A DNA stretch of 64,000 nucleotides from RPRC01 sp034933285 (GCA_034933285.1 JAYFNT010000023.1:1-64000); one strand, 5' to 3'; numbered from the stretch's first letter, positions 42,501-51,360 are shown. The notes: generated by a model from the sequence alone, not told the origin. Made by a program: numbers and translations.

Positions 42501-44107
42501 CCCCCTTTGCGAAGCAGGGGACGGGGCCCCAGATACACCCTGGTGGAAAAATGCGCGGTTTCACGTTCGCGGTCGATTGCCGGGTTGGTCACCACTGCAA
42601 CCTGCTCCTTGAAGTAGTCGGAAACGTTCTGCCTGGAAGTCGACAGCGCCGCCAGGGGACCGTCATAACCGAGGGAGGAAACCGGTTCCCTGCCGTTTTG
42701 CGCTATGAGGCGGAGCGATGTCAGGTCACTGGTTTTCCAGGCATTTGCAGCCAGCAGGTTTTCCTGCCTCAGCCTGGCTGTTCTCCTGAAGGCGGCGGGA
42801 ACACGCACCCCGTCACCGGTAAGTTCACGTCCATCAGCAAGCTCCTGGTCATGTTTTTTCAGTCCGGTCCTGCGGGACATCGCAGAGACCACTTCCGACA
42901 TGTATTCATGATGCTCCAGGACCTGGACCGGTTTTCCCGGCAGCATGCGGATTCCCACCTTTTCGCCGGGCGCCAGCGGCCGGGGATCGGAAAGGATTTC
43001 CCCGTGCGGCACCACACCCAGTTCGGATGAAGCGAAATACTCCTTTTCCGTTTCCCCGAACCAGAGGGGGCGAAGGCCCAGGGCATCGACGCTGAAAATG
43101 CATTGGCCGCCGCAGCGGGCTATGATCGCGGCAGGCCCCTGGGCGCTGGCCATGAAGAAACGGCGGGAAAACGTATAGGCGGACCTGAAGTCCGGCGCCA
43201 TGGCATCCAGTTCGCTGAAGACCGGCGGGAAAACCATCTCCATGGCCTCGAACAGGGAAAAGCCGTAAAGGTGGATCAGCCCCTCGAGCGTGCGGTTCAA
43301 GTCCTGGGAGTCGCTTCCTCCCGCCGGGATGCGGATGCCCATCATGCGGGACTCTTCCCGAAGCCGTTCGATAGTGTTGATTTCGCCGTTGTGTCCGAGA
43401 AGGCCGAAGGGCTGTGCACGCAGCACCGTGGGCAGCGTATTGGTGGAATAGCGGCTGTGCCCGATGGTAAGCGACGAGAAGAAGTCGCGCCGCTTGAGTT
43501 CGGGATAATAGCGGGGGAGAATTTCCGGGGCGCCGTGAACCTTGTACACGACGCTATCCATTGACAGGGAGGCCACGTGAACCGGGAAATCCTCCTCAAG
43601 ATTTGCTGAAAGGCAGGCCAGCAATACGGGGGCCCCGGGCTCCGGGCAGCGGAGGGCGACCTGCCAGAACAATGGTTCGTCCCTTCGCGCGTTGGAGCCG
43701 AGTATTTCGCTTCTGACCGGACCGGGACGCTCCAGAAGGACTTCCGCATTGCTCTCCGCAAAGCGGCGGTGAAGCCTGTCAAGGAGTGAGGGGTCAGCCG
43801 ACAGGGCATCGCGAGGCACAAGCAGGTGCCCAACAGCAAAGTTCGGGGCATCCGCCAGGGCAGCGTGCCTGCCAGCCTCTTCCAGGACCTCTTTCCAGAT
43901 GACCCGGGGGATATCGGTCAGGACACCACAGCCGTCCCCTTCACCATTTATCTCCCCGGAGCGGTGTCCCATCTTGACCAGCGCTTCGATGGTCCGCTGC
44001 AGGTTGCCGTGGGTCGGCTTTCCCGCCTTGTTGCAGTAGCAGATGATGGCGCAGGAATCGTGTTCTTCCCGTCGCGGGTGGCCCAAGTCTTTCCTGAATC
44101 CGTTCAT
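39572..44107 (-). CDS. gltB: Glutamate synthase large subunit
   Basis: A 1511-residue glutamine:2-oxoglutarate amidotransferase. The N-terminal Ntn glutaminase begins after EEHDSCAIICYC, with Cys19 the expected nucleophile after propeptide removal. Next come the central domain, the FMN-binding synthase domain (MSFGSQGETPFRIYAESARR, GGEGGEIADML, KVGQGAKPGEGGHLPG, SPSNNHDIYSIEDLAQ) and the [3Fe-4S] motif CRGCHLGTCHVGIATQ. The C-terminal GXGXG beta-helix has GGAQDGVGKSASGG. No small GltD subunit is adjacent, so the electron donor is either ferredoxin or a subunit encoded elsewhere. Start ATG 44107 follows a GGGGG site. Confidence 0.95.
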   Translation of the reverse strand: MNGFRKDLGHPRREEHDSCAIICYCNKAGKPTHGNLQRTIEALVKMGHRSGEINGEGDGCGVLTDIPRVIWKEVLEEAGRHAALADAPNFAVGHLLVPRDALSADPSLLDRLHRRFAESNAEVLLERPGPVRSEILGSNARRDEPLFWQVALRCPEPGAPVLLACLSANLEEDFPVHVASLSMDSVVYKVHGAPEILPRYYPELKRRDFFSSLTIGHSRYSTNTLPTVLRAQPFGLLGHNGEINTIERLREESRMMGIRIPAGGSDSQDLNRTLEGLIHLYGFSLFEAMEMVFPPVFSELDAMAPDFRSAYTFSRRFFMASAQGPAAIIARCGGQCIFSVDALGLRPLWFGETEKEYFASSELGVVPHGEILSDPRPLAPGEKVGIRMLPGKPVQVLEHHEYMSEVVSAMSRRTGLKKHDQELADGRELTGDGVRVPAAFRRTARLRQENLLAANAWKTSDLTSLRLIAQNGREPVSSLGYDGPLAALSTSRQNVSDYFKEQVAVVTNPAIDRERETAHFSTRVYLGPRPLLRKGGQLAVFIAFPLLTGGRRDGHSAGDGKVAQELGTCSLESLLGFFGTGRRRYRIISCAMPPGESIRECLDRIAAEAVSAVSGGSRIILLDDGAALRGSTGFLDPALATATVDRILRETADGDGVSLRRRASLVVRSGALRNLHDIAFMLGMGADALCPYLMWELAGMVGNGLVNLLSTLKSGLEKVMSTMGTHEIKGYGRYFASVGLSGEVAEFFTSPNFCGSAAAGLNFSGLEADARDRCGIAQSRKPQPVETQFRLYPRIWKTAGEVAKMEENYAEFSRLVRRLEEEHPLAIRHLVDFRFGEEVAVDPEEVDMRVGSHDMPILISAMSFGSQGETPFRIYAESARRLNIVCMNGEGGEIADMLGAYTANRGQQIASGRFGVTMDYLNSVDFLEIKVGQGAKPGEGGHLPGFKVTEKIAAARHSTPGVTLISPSNNHDIYSIEDLAQIVEELRTANPRARISVKVPAVAGIGTIALGIAKAGADIITISGYDGGTGAARRHAVKFVGFPVEIGIREAHCALAEADMRSRVEIWADGGAKTGRDVVKLMLLGANRVGFGTMAMVVIGCTVCRGCHLGTCHVGIATQIETLEEARERGMKRFVPRVLENGIIYQTTFFRALGREIRILTAKLGFRRTQDLVGKAHLLQQNRGFERLDLSDLLAPQEKGEAMRSPDAVRIIRKPLNYLTSLISGLVTEAFAGGDDRVHYDDDSASSSDRAIGTYLAGAVIRARREGRLAGDREAILHFRRDSIPGNGLGAFSTGGITIYVEGGAQDGVGKSASGGRIVVLKGENRNGLRVGGSVGKGLAYGGLGGTFIIQGDADSRACIRLSGADVVLGGRIRRPLRDSLGCLADRANLKGFAFEYMTDGRVVVLGDPGPWICSGMTGGVVFCRLDPGMGMTRDALRKRIAMGAHVEILDLEEEDIAQVEGLLLQYHRELLHSHQEDEADWLEGVISHCRTGFVKIVPVTAKASPVPTDE

Positions 44108-44295
44108 GAATTCCCCCTTCTACGTTATTCTCTATTTCAGTCAGACATGACAATCCGTTTCGATGTGGTTATTGTACTTGACGACCGTTAGCTGTACAAT
44201 ATCGTAGCCTGATCATCATCAGGCGACAGCTTCAATCTGGACGGAAACAATCCAGTTGGAGCAGAATCCGAGTCCCGTTCCTCAAGGAGGCGTCC

Positions 44296-44640
44296 ATGAA
44301 GGGTTTTCTTCTCCGTTGGCTGATCAACGCAATATCGCTGCTCGCAGTGGTCCACATAGTTGCCGGTGTAAGCGTCGACCGCTTGCTTACCACCATCATC
44401 GCAGCGCTGGTGATCGGGCTGCTCAACGCTTTTATCCGTCCGTTGCTCCTGGTGCTCACCCTGCCAGTGAACGTGCTTACACTAGGGCTTTTCACCCTGG
44501 TGATAAACGGCTGCCTCTTCTATCTTGCAGCCTGGCTCGTGAAAGGCTTTCATGTCACCGGTTTCTGGACTGCATTTATCGGCGCACTGGTATTCAGCAT
44601 CATCAGCTGGCTCCTGAATCTGGTAATCAAGTCACACTAG
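44296..44640 (+). CDS. Phage holin family (DUF-type) four-helix membrane protein
   Basis: A 114-residue membrane protein with about four hydrophobic helices (LLRWLINAISLLAVVHIVAG, IIAALVIGLLNAFIRPLL, LPVNVLTLGLFTLVINGCLF, FIGALVFSIISWLLNLVI). It matches the chromosomal mycobacterial-type phage_holin_4_2 family, which is found in many bacteria outside prophages. Its role is unknown; there is no lysis cassette here. Start ATG 44296 follows AAGGAGG. Confidence 0.88.
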   Translation: MKGFLLRWLINAISLLAVVHIVAGVSVDRLLTTIIAALVIGLLNAFIRPLLLVLTLPVNVLTLGLFTLVINGCLFYLAAWLVKGFHVTGFWTAFIGALVFSIISWLLNLVIKSH

Positions 44641-44712
44641 AAGTGTACCAGATTATCCTTCCCTTCACTGTTGTGTTGACGACCGCGGCAGTTTTATGCT
44701 CTACTTGACCGA

Positions 44713-45201
44713 ATGAAAAGTATCGCGTATCTGGCTCTCGGGTCGAATATCGGCGACCGCGAGCTGAATCTTCTCAGAGCTGTGGCCGAGATAGGAAAGA
44801 TTCCAGATGTACGGATAACCGGACTGTCGGGTTTCTACGATACCGACCCGGTCAGCACGGTGCCCCAGGATCCGTTCATCAATGCCGTGCTTTGCTGTGA
44901 AGTCTCCATGGGGCCCCATCAGCTCCTCGACGAGCTGCAACGCATAGAATCAGGTGTGTTCAGAAGGAAAAGAAACATTCCCCAGGGCCCCCGCACCATG
45001 GATCTGGACATATTGCTCTTCGACGATCTGGTGATCAGTGACGACAGGCTGACCATCCCCCATCCCCGGCTCCACCAGCGCCGTTTCGTTCTGGTTCCCC
45101 TGACTGAAATCGCACCTGATCTCGTCCACCCTCTGATCCGCAACAGTGTTAAGGAAATCCTGGACTCGCTGCCTGACGGAGAACGGGTTGTCAGGGTTTA
45201 G
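44713..45201 (+). CDS. folK: HPPK, folate biosynthesis
   Basis: A 162-residue 2-amino-4-hydroxy-6-hydroxymethyldihydropteridine diphosphokinase. ALGSNIGDRELNLLRAV binds substrate, and the family signature RRKRNIPQGPRTMDLDILLFD is split here into RRKRNIPQGPRTMDLDIL and FDDLV. The last common motif is IPHPRLHQRRFVLVPL. It transfers pyrophosphate from ATP to the pterin. The ribosome site is weak. The gene heads a plus-strand set folK, YHS protein, tal. Confidence 0.93.
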   Translation: MKSIAYLALGSNIGDRELNLLRAVAEIGKIPDVRITGLSGFYDTDPVSTVPQDPFINAVLCCEVSMGPHQLLDELQRIESGVFRRKRNIPQGPRTMDLDILLFDDLVISDDRLTIPHPRLHQRRFVLVPLTEIAPDLVHPLIRNSVKEILDSLPDGERVVRV

Positions 45202-45217
45202 GGCAGGGAGAAAAAAC

Positions 45218-45472
45218 ATGCTCAGACTGTTGGTGTTGGCAGCACTCGGATACCTGTTTTTCTTCTTTGTCAGGATTCTGTTGCGCAGGCAACAGGTCGC
45301 CAGGCCCAGCGCGGACAAAGGTGTGGAAGCCTTTCGCGATCCGGTGTGCGGAACTTATGTGACAATGGACGACGCAATCGTGGGAAGGCTTGAAAACGGG
45401 GAAAAATTGTATTTCTGTTCCATGGAATGTCTGGATAAGTATCGGGACAGCCTGGCGAATAAAAACACATAA
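45218..45472 (+). CDS. Small membrane-anchored YHS-domain-like protein
   Basis: An 84-residue protein. An N-terminal membrane helix (LLVLAALGYLFFFFVRILL) is followed by a YHS-like metal-binding segment DPVCGTYVTMDDAI and FCSMECLDKY with three to four cysteines. Start ATG 45218 has GGGAG upstream, 16 bp after folK. It may handle metal ions or sit in an envelope complex; the role is unknown. Confidence 0.78.
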   Translation: MLRLLVLAALGYLFFFFVRILLRRQQVARPSADKGVEAFRDPVCGTYVTMDDAIVGRLENGEKLYFCSMECLDKYRDSLANKNT

Positions 45473-45493
45473 ATGTGAATCGGGAGGAAGGAA

Positions 45494-46138
45494 ATGAAGT
45501 TCTTTATCGACACGGCAGATGTTCAGGAAATCCGGGAAGCCAATGCTCTCGGAGTGCTCGACGGGGTCACCACCAACCCGTCCCTGGTCGCCAAATCAGG
45601 CCGCAAGTTCATAGAAGTAATAAAAGAGATAACGGAAATCGTAGACGGACCCATCTCCGCTGAAGTTGTGGCGCTGGACCATGAAGGAATGATCCGGGAG
45701 GCGGAGAATCTTGCCGCCATCCATCCCAATATCGTGGTGAAGATTCCCATGACTCCGGAAGGGTTGAAGGCAGTGAAAACCCTTCACGGCAAGGGAATCA
45801 GGACCAACGTCACCCTGATCTTCTCCCCTCTGCAGGCCCTGCTTGCAGCCAAGGCCGGCGCGTCCTACGTCTCCCCCTTCGTGGGCAGGCTGGACGACAT
45901 ATCCCAGGACGGGATGGGGATCATCGAGGATATACGCACCATTTTCGACAATTACGGCTACGAGGCGGAGATCATTGTTGCCAGCATCCGCAACCCGATT
46001 CACGTGCTCAACTCCGCTCTGCTCGGCGCCGATATCGCCACCATTCCCTACTCGGTCATTGCCCAGCTTTCCAAGCACCCGCTGACCGACAGCGGCATCG
46101 ACAAGTTCCTGAAAGACTGGGAAAAAGTGCCGAAATAA
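45494..46138 (+). CDS. tal: Transaldolase (small TalC/Fsa type)
   Basis: A 214-residue transaldolase subfamily enzyme. MKFFIDTADVQEIREAN, GVTTNPSLVAK, VVKIPMTPEGLKA (Schiff-base Lys) and TNVTLIFSPLQALLAAKAG are typical, and ASYVSPFVGRLDDIS completes the site. In the pentose phosphate pathway it interchanges dihydroxyacetone units. It is separated from folK by the YHS-like gene and ends in a terminator. The transketolase gene is 10 kb away. Confidence 0.93.
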   Translation: MKFFIDTADVQEIREANALGVLDGVTTNPSLVAKSGRKFIEVIKEITEIVDGPISAEVVALDHEGMIREAENLAAIHPNIVVKIPMTPEGLKAVKTLHGKGIRTNVTLIFSPLQALLAAKAGASYVSPFVGRLDDISQDGMGIIEDIRTIFDNYGYEAEIIVASIRNPIHVLNSALLGADIATIPYSVIAQLSKHPLTDSGIDKFLKDWEKVPK

Positions 46139-46184
46139 GGACCGGCGAAGCGCCGTATGAAACCGATTTCGTGATATGCTGTAG

Positions 46185-46212
46185 GGGCGGGTTTCAAACC
46201 CGCCCTTTTTTT
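46185..46212 (+). terminator. Intrinsic terminator of tal
   Basis: A nearly perfect GGGCGGGTTT/AAACCCGCCC hairpin with T7, 47 nt after the stop. Confidence 0.88.
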
Positions 46213-46236
46213 CGTCATATAAACATTATTCTCACC

Positions 46237-46343
46237 CCCCTCACCCGGCGCAAGGCGCCACCCTCTCCCTTGATGGAGAGGGCAGTATGCTTTCATCCCT
46301 TCTCCCTTAAGGGAGAAGGTGGCCTAATTGGCCGGATGAGGGG
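46237..46343. repeat. Extragenic palindromic repeat element
   Basis: Ends CCCCTCACCCGG (46237-46248) and CCGGATGAGGGG (46332-46343) pair with one mismatch. Between them lie hairpins GGCG-CAAG-GCGCC, CCCTCTCCC-TTGAT-GGAGAGGG and CCTTCTCCC-TTAA-GGGAGAAGG. This layout is that of REP-like elements common in bacterial genomes. No other copy is in the window. Confidence 0.6.
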
Positions 46344-46413
46344 TGGAAGCCGGCTGTCAGCAGAAATTTGAATATTATTCAATGACATCCTTTCTTACAG
46401 CGAGGAACCGCCC

Positions 46414-49080
46414 ATGACCGACACACCCCATGCCACAATTTTCCGCAAGGACTATACGCCTCCCCACTACCTGGTCGACACCATCGATCTCCGTTTCGAA
46501 CTGGAAGAGGAAACCACCCGAGTCCATTCCCGGCTCAAGGTCAGGGCCAACCCCGCTGCCGGACCGGGAAAGCGTCCGCTCCGGCTGGACGGCCACCGTT
46601 CCGTACTGGCAGGCATCTCTCTCGACGGCGTTCCCCTGCCGGAAGACCGCTATTCGGTCGACGGCGAAGGTTTGAGTATTCTCGACGTCCCATCCACCTT
46701 CATCCTGGAAGTGGACACCGAACTCCGGCCGCAGGACAATACCTTCCTGGAGGGGCTCTACCGTTCAGGCGGCATGTTCTGCACCCAGTGCGAGGCCGAG
46801 GGCTTCCGCTCCATAACCTACTTTCCCGACCGGCCCGACGTGCTGGCCGTCTATACCGTCACCATCGTTGCCGACCGGAAAAACTATCCGGTGCTGCTCT
46901 CCAACGGTAACCTGAAGGAAAACGGGGAAATGCCCGACGGCCGCCACTATGCGGTCTGGCACGACCCTTTTCCCAAGCCCTGCTACCTGTTCGCCCTGGT
47001 GGCCGGTGACCTGGTCTGCACTGAAGGAAACTTCACCACCTGTTCAGGCCGGGAAGTGACCCTACGCATCTTCGTCGAGGAAAGAAACCGGGACAAGTGC
47101 GGCCATGCCCTCCGCTCCCTGCAGAAGGCCATGCGCTGGGACGAAGAGACCTTCGGCCGCGAGTACGACCTGGACCTGTTCATGATCGTGGCGGTGGACG
47201 ATTTCAACATGGGCGCAATGGAGAACAAGGGACTCAACATCTTCAACTCCCGCTACGTGCTGGCCAGCCCGGAAACAGCCACCGACGACGACTACCGGGC
47301 CATCGAGGAGGTGGTCGGCCATGAATACTTCCACAACTGGACCGGCAACCGCATCACCTGCCGCGACTGGTTCCAGCTGTCCCTCAAGGAGGGGCTGACC
47401 ATCTACCGGGACCAGGAATTCTCCGCGGACATGGAATCCCGGGGGGTGAAGCGGATCAGCGACGTGCGCCTTTTGCGCACCCACCAGTTCCCCGAGGACA
47501 GTGGCCCCATGGCTCACCCGGTACGTCCCGATTCCTACATGGAAATCAACAATTTCTATACCATGACCGTCTACAACAAGGGTGCTGAGGTCATCCGCAT
47601 GATGCGCACCCTGCTGGGAGCGGACGGTTTCCGCCAAGGGATGGACCTCTACTTCAGGCGGCACGACGGCCAGGCGGTTACTGTCGAGGATTTTGTACGC
47701 GCCATGGAAGATGGGAGTCGGAAGGACCTGGGGCAGTTACGCCGCTGGTACGAGCAGGCAGGCACACCCAGCTTGGCCGTCGAAAGCAGCTTTGACAAGG
47801 CAAAGGGAACCTTCACCCTGAAAATTCAACAGTCATGTCCGGCCACGCCAGGCCAACCGGAAAAGAAACCGTTCCATATCCCCCTTGCCATGGGGCTCCT
47901 GGACCGGCAGGGCCGCGAGCTTCCCTGCACCCTGGCCGGGGAAACGGAATCCGGGCCGACAACCCGCATTCTTGAGATCCGGAATGCCGGGGAAACTTTC
48001 GTCTTCACCGGGCTCTCCTCCGAACCGGTTCCGGCGCTCCTGCGCGGCTTCTCCGCTCCGCTCCGCCTCTTCTGTACATGGAGCCACGACGACCTGGTGC
48101 TGCTCATGGCCCATGAGAAAGACCCTTTTTGCCGCTGGGAAGCCGGGCAGCAGCTGGCCATAAAACTCATTCTCGGCCTGGTGACGGACCTGCAAGCGGG
48201 ACGGGAATTGCACCTCGACCCCGGTTTCGTTGCCGCTTTCAGGGAAACCCTGACCGGCGGGGAACAGGACAAGGACTTCCTGGCCGAGGCGCTCACCCTG
48301 CCGTCCGAGGCATACCTTACGGATTTGATGGATGTGGCCGATCCGGATGCCATTCACCAGGCCCGCCAATTTGTCCGCCAAAACCTTGCGGAGCAGCTTC
48401 GCGCCGAATTCCTCGACGTTCGGGAACAATGCCGCGGAACCGCACCCTATGCCGTGGATGACGGACGGTCAGGCGAGCGGCGGCTTGCGAACCTGTGTCT
48501 CTCCTTCCTCCTGACTCTGGAGCAGCAGGACATCATCGACCTGTGCCTCCGCCAGTTCCATGAAGCGGATAACATGACCGATGCCATGGGCGCCCTGGTT
48601 CCCCTCGCCTCCAGCAACTGCCCCGAACGGCGGATTGCATTGGATGAATTCTATGTAAAGTGGCGGGACAACCGCCAGGTGGTGGACAAATGGTTCTCGG
48701 TGCAGGCATCTTCGTCTCTTCCCGACACCCTTGCCGAAGTGACGCGGCTACTGGAGCATCCTGCCTTCGAACTGACCAACCCCAACCGGTTCCGCTCCCT
48801 GGTGGGGGTTTTCTCCCAGGCCAACCAGGTCCGCTTCCACGCTGCGGACGGCTCCGGATACCGGTTTTTCGGCGAGCAGATGCTGCGCCTCATCCCGGTC
48901 AATCCCCAGGTATCCGCCCGGCTCCTCACACCGCTGACCCGCTGGCGGCGCTTCGACCCCGCGCGGCAGACTCTCATGCTCGCAGAGCTCAGGCGCATCA
49001 AGGCGCTTCCCGACTTGCCCCGGGACGTGTTCGAAGTGGTAGAAAAGAGCCTGGCGGGAAGCGGGGAAATTCCCGCATAA
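46414..49080 (+). CDS. pepN: Aminopeptidase N (M1 metallopeptidase)
   Basis: An 888-residue cytosolic zinc aminopeptidase. The GAMENKGLNIF exopeptidase motif is followed by the zinc motif VVGHEYFHNWTGN (HEXXH, third ligand Glu in LKEGLT). The four-domain M1 layout is complete, with the E. coli PepN-type C-terminal domain. Start ATG 46414 follows GAGGAACC. The gene is monocistronic. Confidence 0.95.
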   Translation: MTDTPHATIFRKDYTPPHYLVDTIDLRFELEEETTRVHSRLKVRANPAAGPGKRPLRLDGHRSVLAGISLDGVPLPEDRYSVDGEGLSILDVPSTFILEVDTELRPQDNTFLEGLYRSGGMFCTQCEAEGFRSITYFPDRPDVLAVYTVTIVADRKNYPVLLSNGNLKENGEMPDGRHYAVWHDPFPKPCYLFALVAGDLVCTEGNFTTCSGREVTLRIFVEERNRDKCGHALRSLQKAMRWDEETFGREYDLDLFMIVAVDDFNMGAMENKGLNIFNSRYVLASPETATDDDYRAIEEVVGHEYFHNWTGNRITCRDWFQLSLKEGLTIYRDQEFSADMESRGVKRISDVRLLRTHQFPEDSGPMAHPVRPDSYMEINNFYTMTVYNKGAEVIRMMRTLLGADGFRQGMDLYFRRHDGQAVTVEDFVRAMEDGSRKDLGQLRRWYEQAGTPSLAVESSFDKAKGTFTLKIQQSCPATPGQPEKKPFHIPLAMGLLDRQGRELPCTLAGETESGPTTRILEIRNAGETFVFTGLSSEPVPALLRGFSAPLRLFCTWSHDDLVLLMAHEKDPFCRWEAGQQLAIKLILGLVTDLQAGRELHLDPGFVAAFRETLTGGEQDKDFLAEALTLPSEAYLTDLMDVADPDAIHQARQFVRQNLAEQLRAEFLDVREQCRGTAPYAVDDGRSGERRLANLCLSFLLTLEQQDIIDLCLRQFHEADNMTDAMGALVPLASSNCPERRIALDEFYVKWRDNRQVVDKWFSVQASSSLPDTLAEVTRLLEHPAFELTNPNRFRSLVGVFSQANQVRFHAADGSGYRFFGEQMLRLIPVNPQVSARLLTPLTRWRRFDPARQTLMLAELRRIKALPDLPRDVFEVVEKSLAGSGEIPA

Positions 49081-49132
49081 GAGCGCTTCTCCCCCTCCGG
49101 ATCCGGTTCGGAAAGGAGCTTTATTAGAAATA

Positions 49133-49162
49133 TTGACATAATTTGTTACATTGAGGTAATAA
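49133..49162 (+). promoter_or_regulatory. Promoter of RNA unit A
   Basis: TTGACA at 49133-49138, 18-bp spacer, TAATAA at 49157-49162. The block ATTAGAAATATTGACA is identical to that at 60615-60630, and the spacing matches exactly. Confidence 0.65.
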
Positions 49163-49282
49163 AACCTGACTCATTGTTACCAAGAGCAACCCAGGAGGAA
49201 TTTGGTGATTGCGCAACTGGAGCAGTCAGGATCGAAACAAGGCCGCTTCCGCCAGCGCAAAGCTGATTGGAGCGGCCTTTTT
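49163..49282 (+). ncRNA. Promoter-RNA-terminator unit, copy A (unidentified)
   Basis: About 120 nt after the promoter. CCTGACT (49165-49171) pairs with AGTCAGG (49224-49230). Conserved internal blocks shared with copy B are GGAGG, TGGT-AT and GCGC-ACTGGAG. An intrinsic terminator GGCCGCT/AGCGGCC with T5 ends it at 49282. It may be a small RNA or a conditional leader of the gene starting at 49341. Confidence 0.6.
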
Positions 49283-49340
49283 CGTGCAGAATAAAGGTTT
49301 CTACTATAAATAAGGGAATTTTCCGGAAGCATTGCACACC

Positions 49341-49568
49341 ATGGAAAAAACTGCCATTCCTTTCTTCGTATGCCTGCTTTTCGTCGGACTGGCCAGTTCG
49401 ACTTCATCAGCATATTTCAAATATACAGTCAGCGCATGCACGGAAGCCATCAGGTTTAAGGTTGCGGCGATCCGCAAGACCATCGCCGAGCAGCGGGAAA
49501 AGGACCGGCGGCCTTTGAAGCCCTTGTCGGAAAAAGTTGAGGAGATCACGCAGCAATTTACCCGGTGA
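49341..49568 (+). CDS. Small secreted hypothetical protein (75 aa)
   Basis: A 75-residue protein. Start ATG 49341 gives a signal peptide (MEKTAIPFFVCLLFVGLASS, then TSSA). The mature part is basic and helical (TIAEQREKDRRPLKPLSEKV). No family is recognised. The weak ribosome site and the terminator 59 nt upstream suggest its expression depends on readthrough of the RNA unit A. Confidence 0.5.
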   Translation: MEKTAIPFFVCLLFVGLASSTSSAYFKYTVSACTEAIRFKVAAIRKTIAEQREKDRRPLKPLSEKVEEITQQFTR

Positions 49569-49654
49569 TCCCATGAACAAGCCAATACTTTGATCCGGGT
49601 GTGCCCCGGCAACATTTTTATTGAGGAATGCCATCAAAACCACGGGAGAATCCA

Positions 49655-50611
49655 ATGACCATTTCCAGAAGGACCGGTTTCATGTTGTGGCTGCTCATCG
49701 TATCATTCGCCGGTACTGCCACGGCCATGACCGTGTACATGAATGATGAATCCGAAATCGAGGCTCAATCGGCATGGAAAGAGGGAGGAAAAGTCTATGT
49801 CCGCGTAAATCCGGAACTTTGCATCGATTTCCCCTCCTCCGAGGTGAATGTCCAAAAGTCCGGGATTCCGGACGGCCAACGGCTGTGGGTGGCAAAAACT
49901 GACCGGGAAACTACGAAAGCCCCACTTGTCCGGTCCGGAAGAATCATCGACGACCTGGTCGTGGCCGCCGGCCACCGGAGAGATTTCAACGAAATCTTCG
50001 GAAGAAGCGGCCGCGGCGAAATCGAGCAGATGTTCGCGGACACCTTCAGCCCGGAACAGGCAGAACAGACGTTCAAAAGATGCCTGGAACGAAGGCTCAA
50101 CAACAGGGACCTGGCAGTGGTTCTGGCCTGGTACAAGTCTCCGGTTGGGCGAAAGGTCGTCGAGGCCGACTCGGTCTGGGATTTCCATCTGGAGGAAAAC
50201 GCGTATAATTACTCCAAGGTGGAGACAGCACCGGGGTTCAGGGAAAGGATGAGCCTTACAGGCCAGATCGTGAAAATTACCGGCGCTTCAGAGATGGCAA
50301 CCAGGCTGACCCAAAACCTGTTGAAAAAAATGATGCGCGCAATCCCGCCTGATTACCCGAACGGCCTGGAAATCAAGCGGCGGATTCAGGAAGAGATCCC
50401 TTCCTTTGAAACAAGTCGAAAGATAAATGTACAAGTCATGGCATACACTTACCGCGATCTATCAACACGGGAACTCCGTAATTATCTGAATTTCCTGCGT
50501 TCCGCACCTGGGAACAGGTATATGTCCGCAGTGCGGGTTGCCAGCGAGGAAATTTTCAGGAAAGTATCGATGAATATCGAGAAGGATTTTCGCAGGTACG
50601 TGAGGTCGTAA
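49655..50611 (+). CDS. Secreted DUF2059-like protein
   Basis: A 318-residue exported protein. Start ATG 49655 follows GGGAGAATCC and gives a signal peptide (MLWLLIVSFAGTATA). The mature part holds an unknown N-terminal region and two helical stretches. The last about 90 residues (IQEEIPSFETSRKINVQVMA, YRDLSTRELRNYLNFLRSAP) resemble the DUF2059 repeat, present twice (also RCLERRLNNRDLAVVLAWYK). Function unknown; periplasmic location is likely. Confidence 0.72.
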   Translation: MTISRRTGFMLWLLIVSFAGTATAMTVYMNDESEIEAQSAWKEGGKVYVRVNPELCIDFPSSEVNVQKSGIPDGQRLWVAKTDRETTKAPLVRSGRIIDDLVVAAGHRRDFNEIFGRSGRGEIEQMFADTFSPEQAEQTFKRCLERRLNNRDLAVVLAWYKSPVGRKVVEADSVWDFHLEENAYNYSKVETAPGFRERMSLTGQIVKITGASEMATRLTQNLLKKMMRAIPPDYPNGLEIKRRIQEEIPSFETSRKINVQVMAYTYRDLSTRELRNYLNFLRSAPGNRYMSAVRVASEEIFRKVSMNIEKDFRRYVRS

Positions 50612-50631
50612 GATATACCAGGAAGGCAAAC

Positions 50632-51315
50632 ATGGATATAGCGGACATTTACGAGAAATTCGACCGGATCGGCTGTCTCACCTTCGCCACGGTCGACAAC
50701 GGCATTCCCCAGACCCGCATAGCGCACCTGTTTGCTTACGACCAGGAGGGACTGTATTTCCGGACCATGATTACCAAGCCTTTTTACGATCAATTGAAAA
50801 AGACGGGAAAGGTATCCATCTGCGGCATGTTTCCCGAAACCTCCGTCAGCCACAATGAACAGGGGATGCCCTGTTTTGCGCCGGGATATACAATCCGCGC
50901 CACCGGAGATGTCTGGGAAATATCATTCGAGACACTCAAGGAGAAAGCCGCGGCCAATGAAATGTTCATGCTGGGGGTGAAGGACATTGAAAAGTATCCG
51001 GCCATGACCACCTTCTGCCTGTACCGCGCCTGGGGCGAAGTGTATGACTTCGATTACGAAATGGAGAACCGCTCCCATAAGCTGCTGCGCACCGGCTTTA
51101 GCTTCGGCGGCATGCGCATTCCGTTCAGAGGGGTCCGCATTACGGACAAGTGTATTGCCTGTGGAAAATGCCTGGAGCGGTGTTCATTCAAGGCGATTTA
51201 TCAAGAGGATGAGCGGTATATAATCGACCACAGCAAATGTGATGTCTGCGGTGACTGCTACACGGTCTGCCCGGTTGGCGCCGTGGAAATCGTCATAGAG
51301 GAAATCCCAACGTAG
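50632..51315 (+). CDS. Flavin-binding PNPOx-like domain fused to a 2[4Fe-4S] ferredoxin domain
   Basis: A 227-residue protein. Residues about 1-140 form a pyridoxamine-phosphate-oxidase-like split barrel (GCLTFATVDNGIPQTRIAHL), which binds FMN or F420 in relatives. Residues about 165-222 hold two [4Fe-4S] motifs, CIACGKCLERCSF and CDVCGDCYTVCP. The fusion suggests a small redox enzyme whose clusters feed the flavin. Start ATG 50632 follows AGGAAGG. The substrate is unknown. Confidence 0.85.
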   Translation: MDIADIYEKFDRIGCLTFATVDNGIPQTRIAHLFAYDQEGLYFRTMITKPFYDQLKKTGKVSICGMFPETSVSHNEQGMPCFAPGYTIRATGDVWEISFETLKEKAAANEMFMLGVKDIEKYPAMTTFCLYRAWGEVYDFDYEMENRSHKLLRTGFSFGGMRIPFRGVRITDKCIACGKCLERCSFKAIYQEDERYIIDHSKCDVCGDCYTVCPVGAVEIVIEEIPT

Positions 51316-51360
51316 GCTATCTTGCAAGGGCTGAACACTATTCGCCCCCCTTACCCGGCC

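Noticed and set aside
44296..44640. Prophage sign from a holin-family gene
   Set aside because: This holin family is common on chromosomes outside phages, and no other phage gene is nearby.
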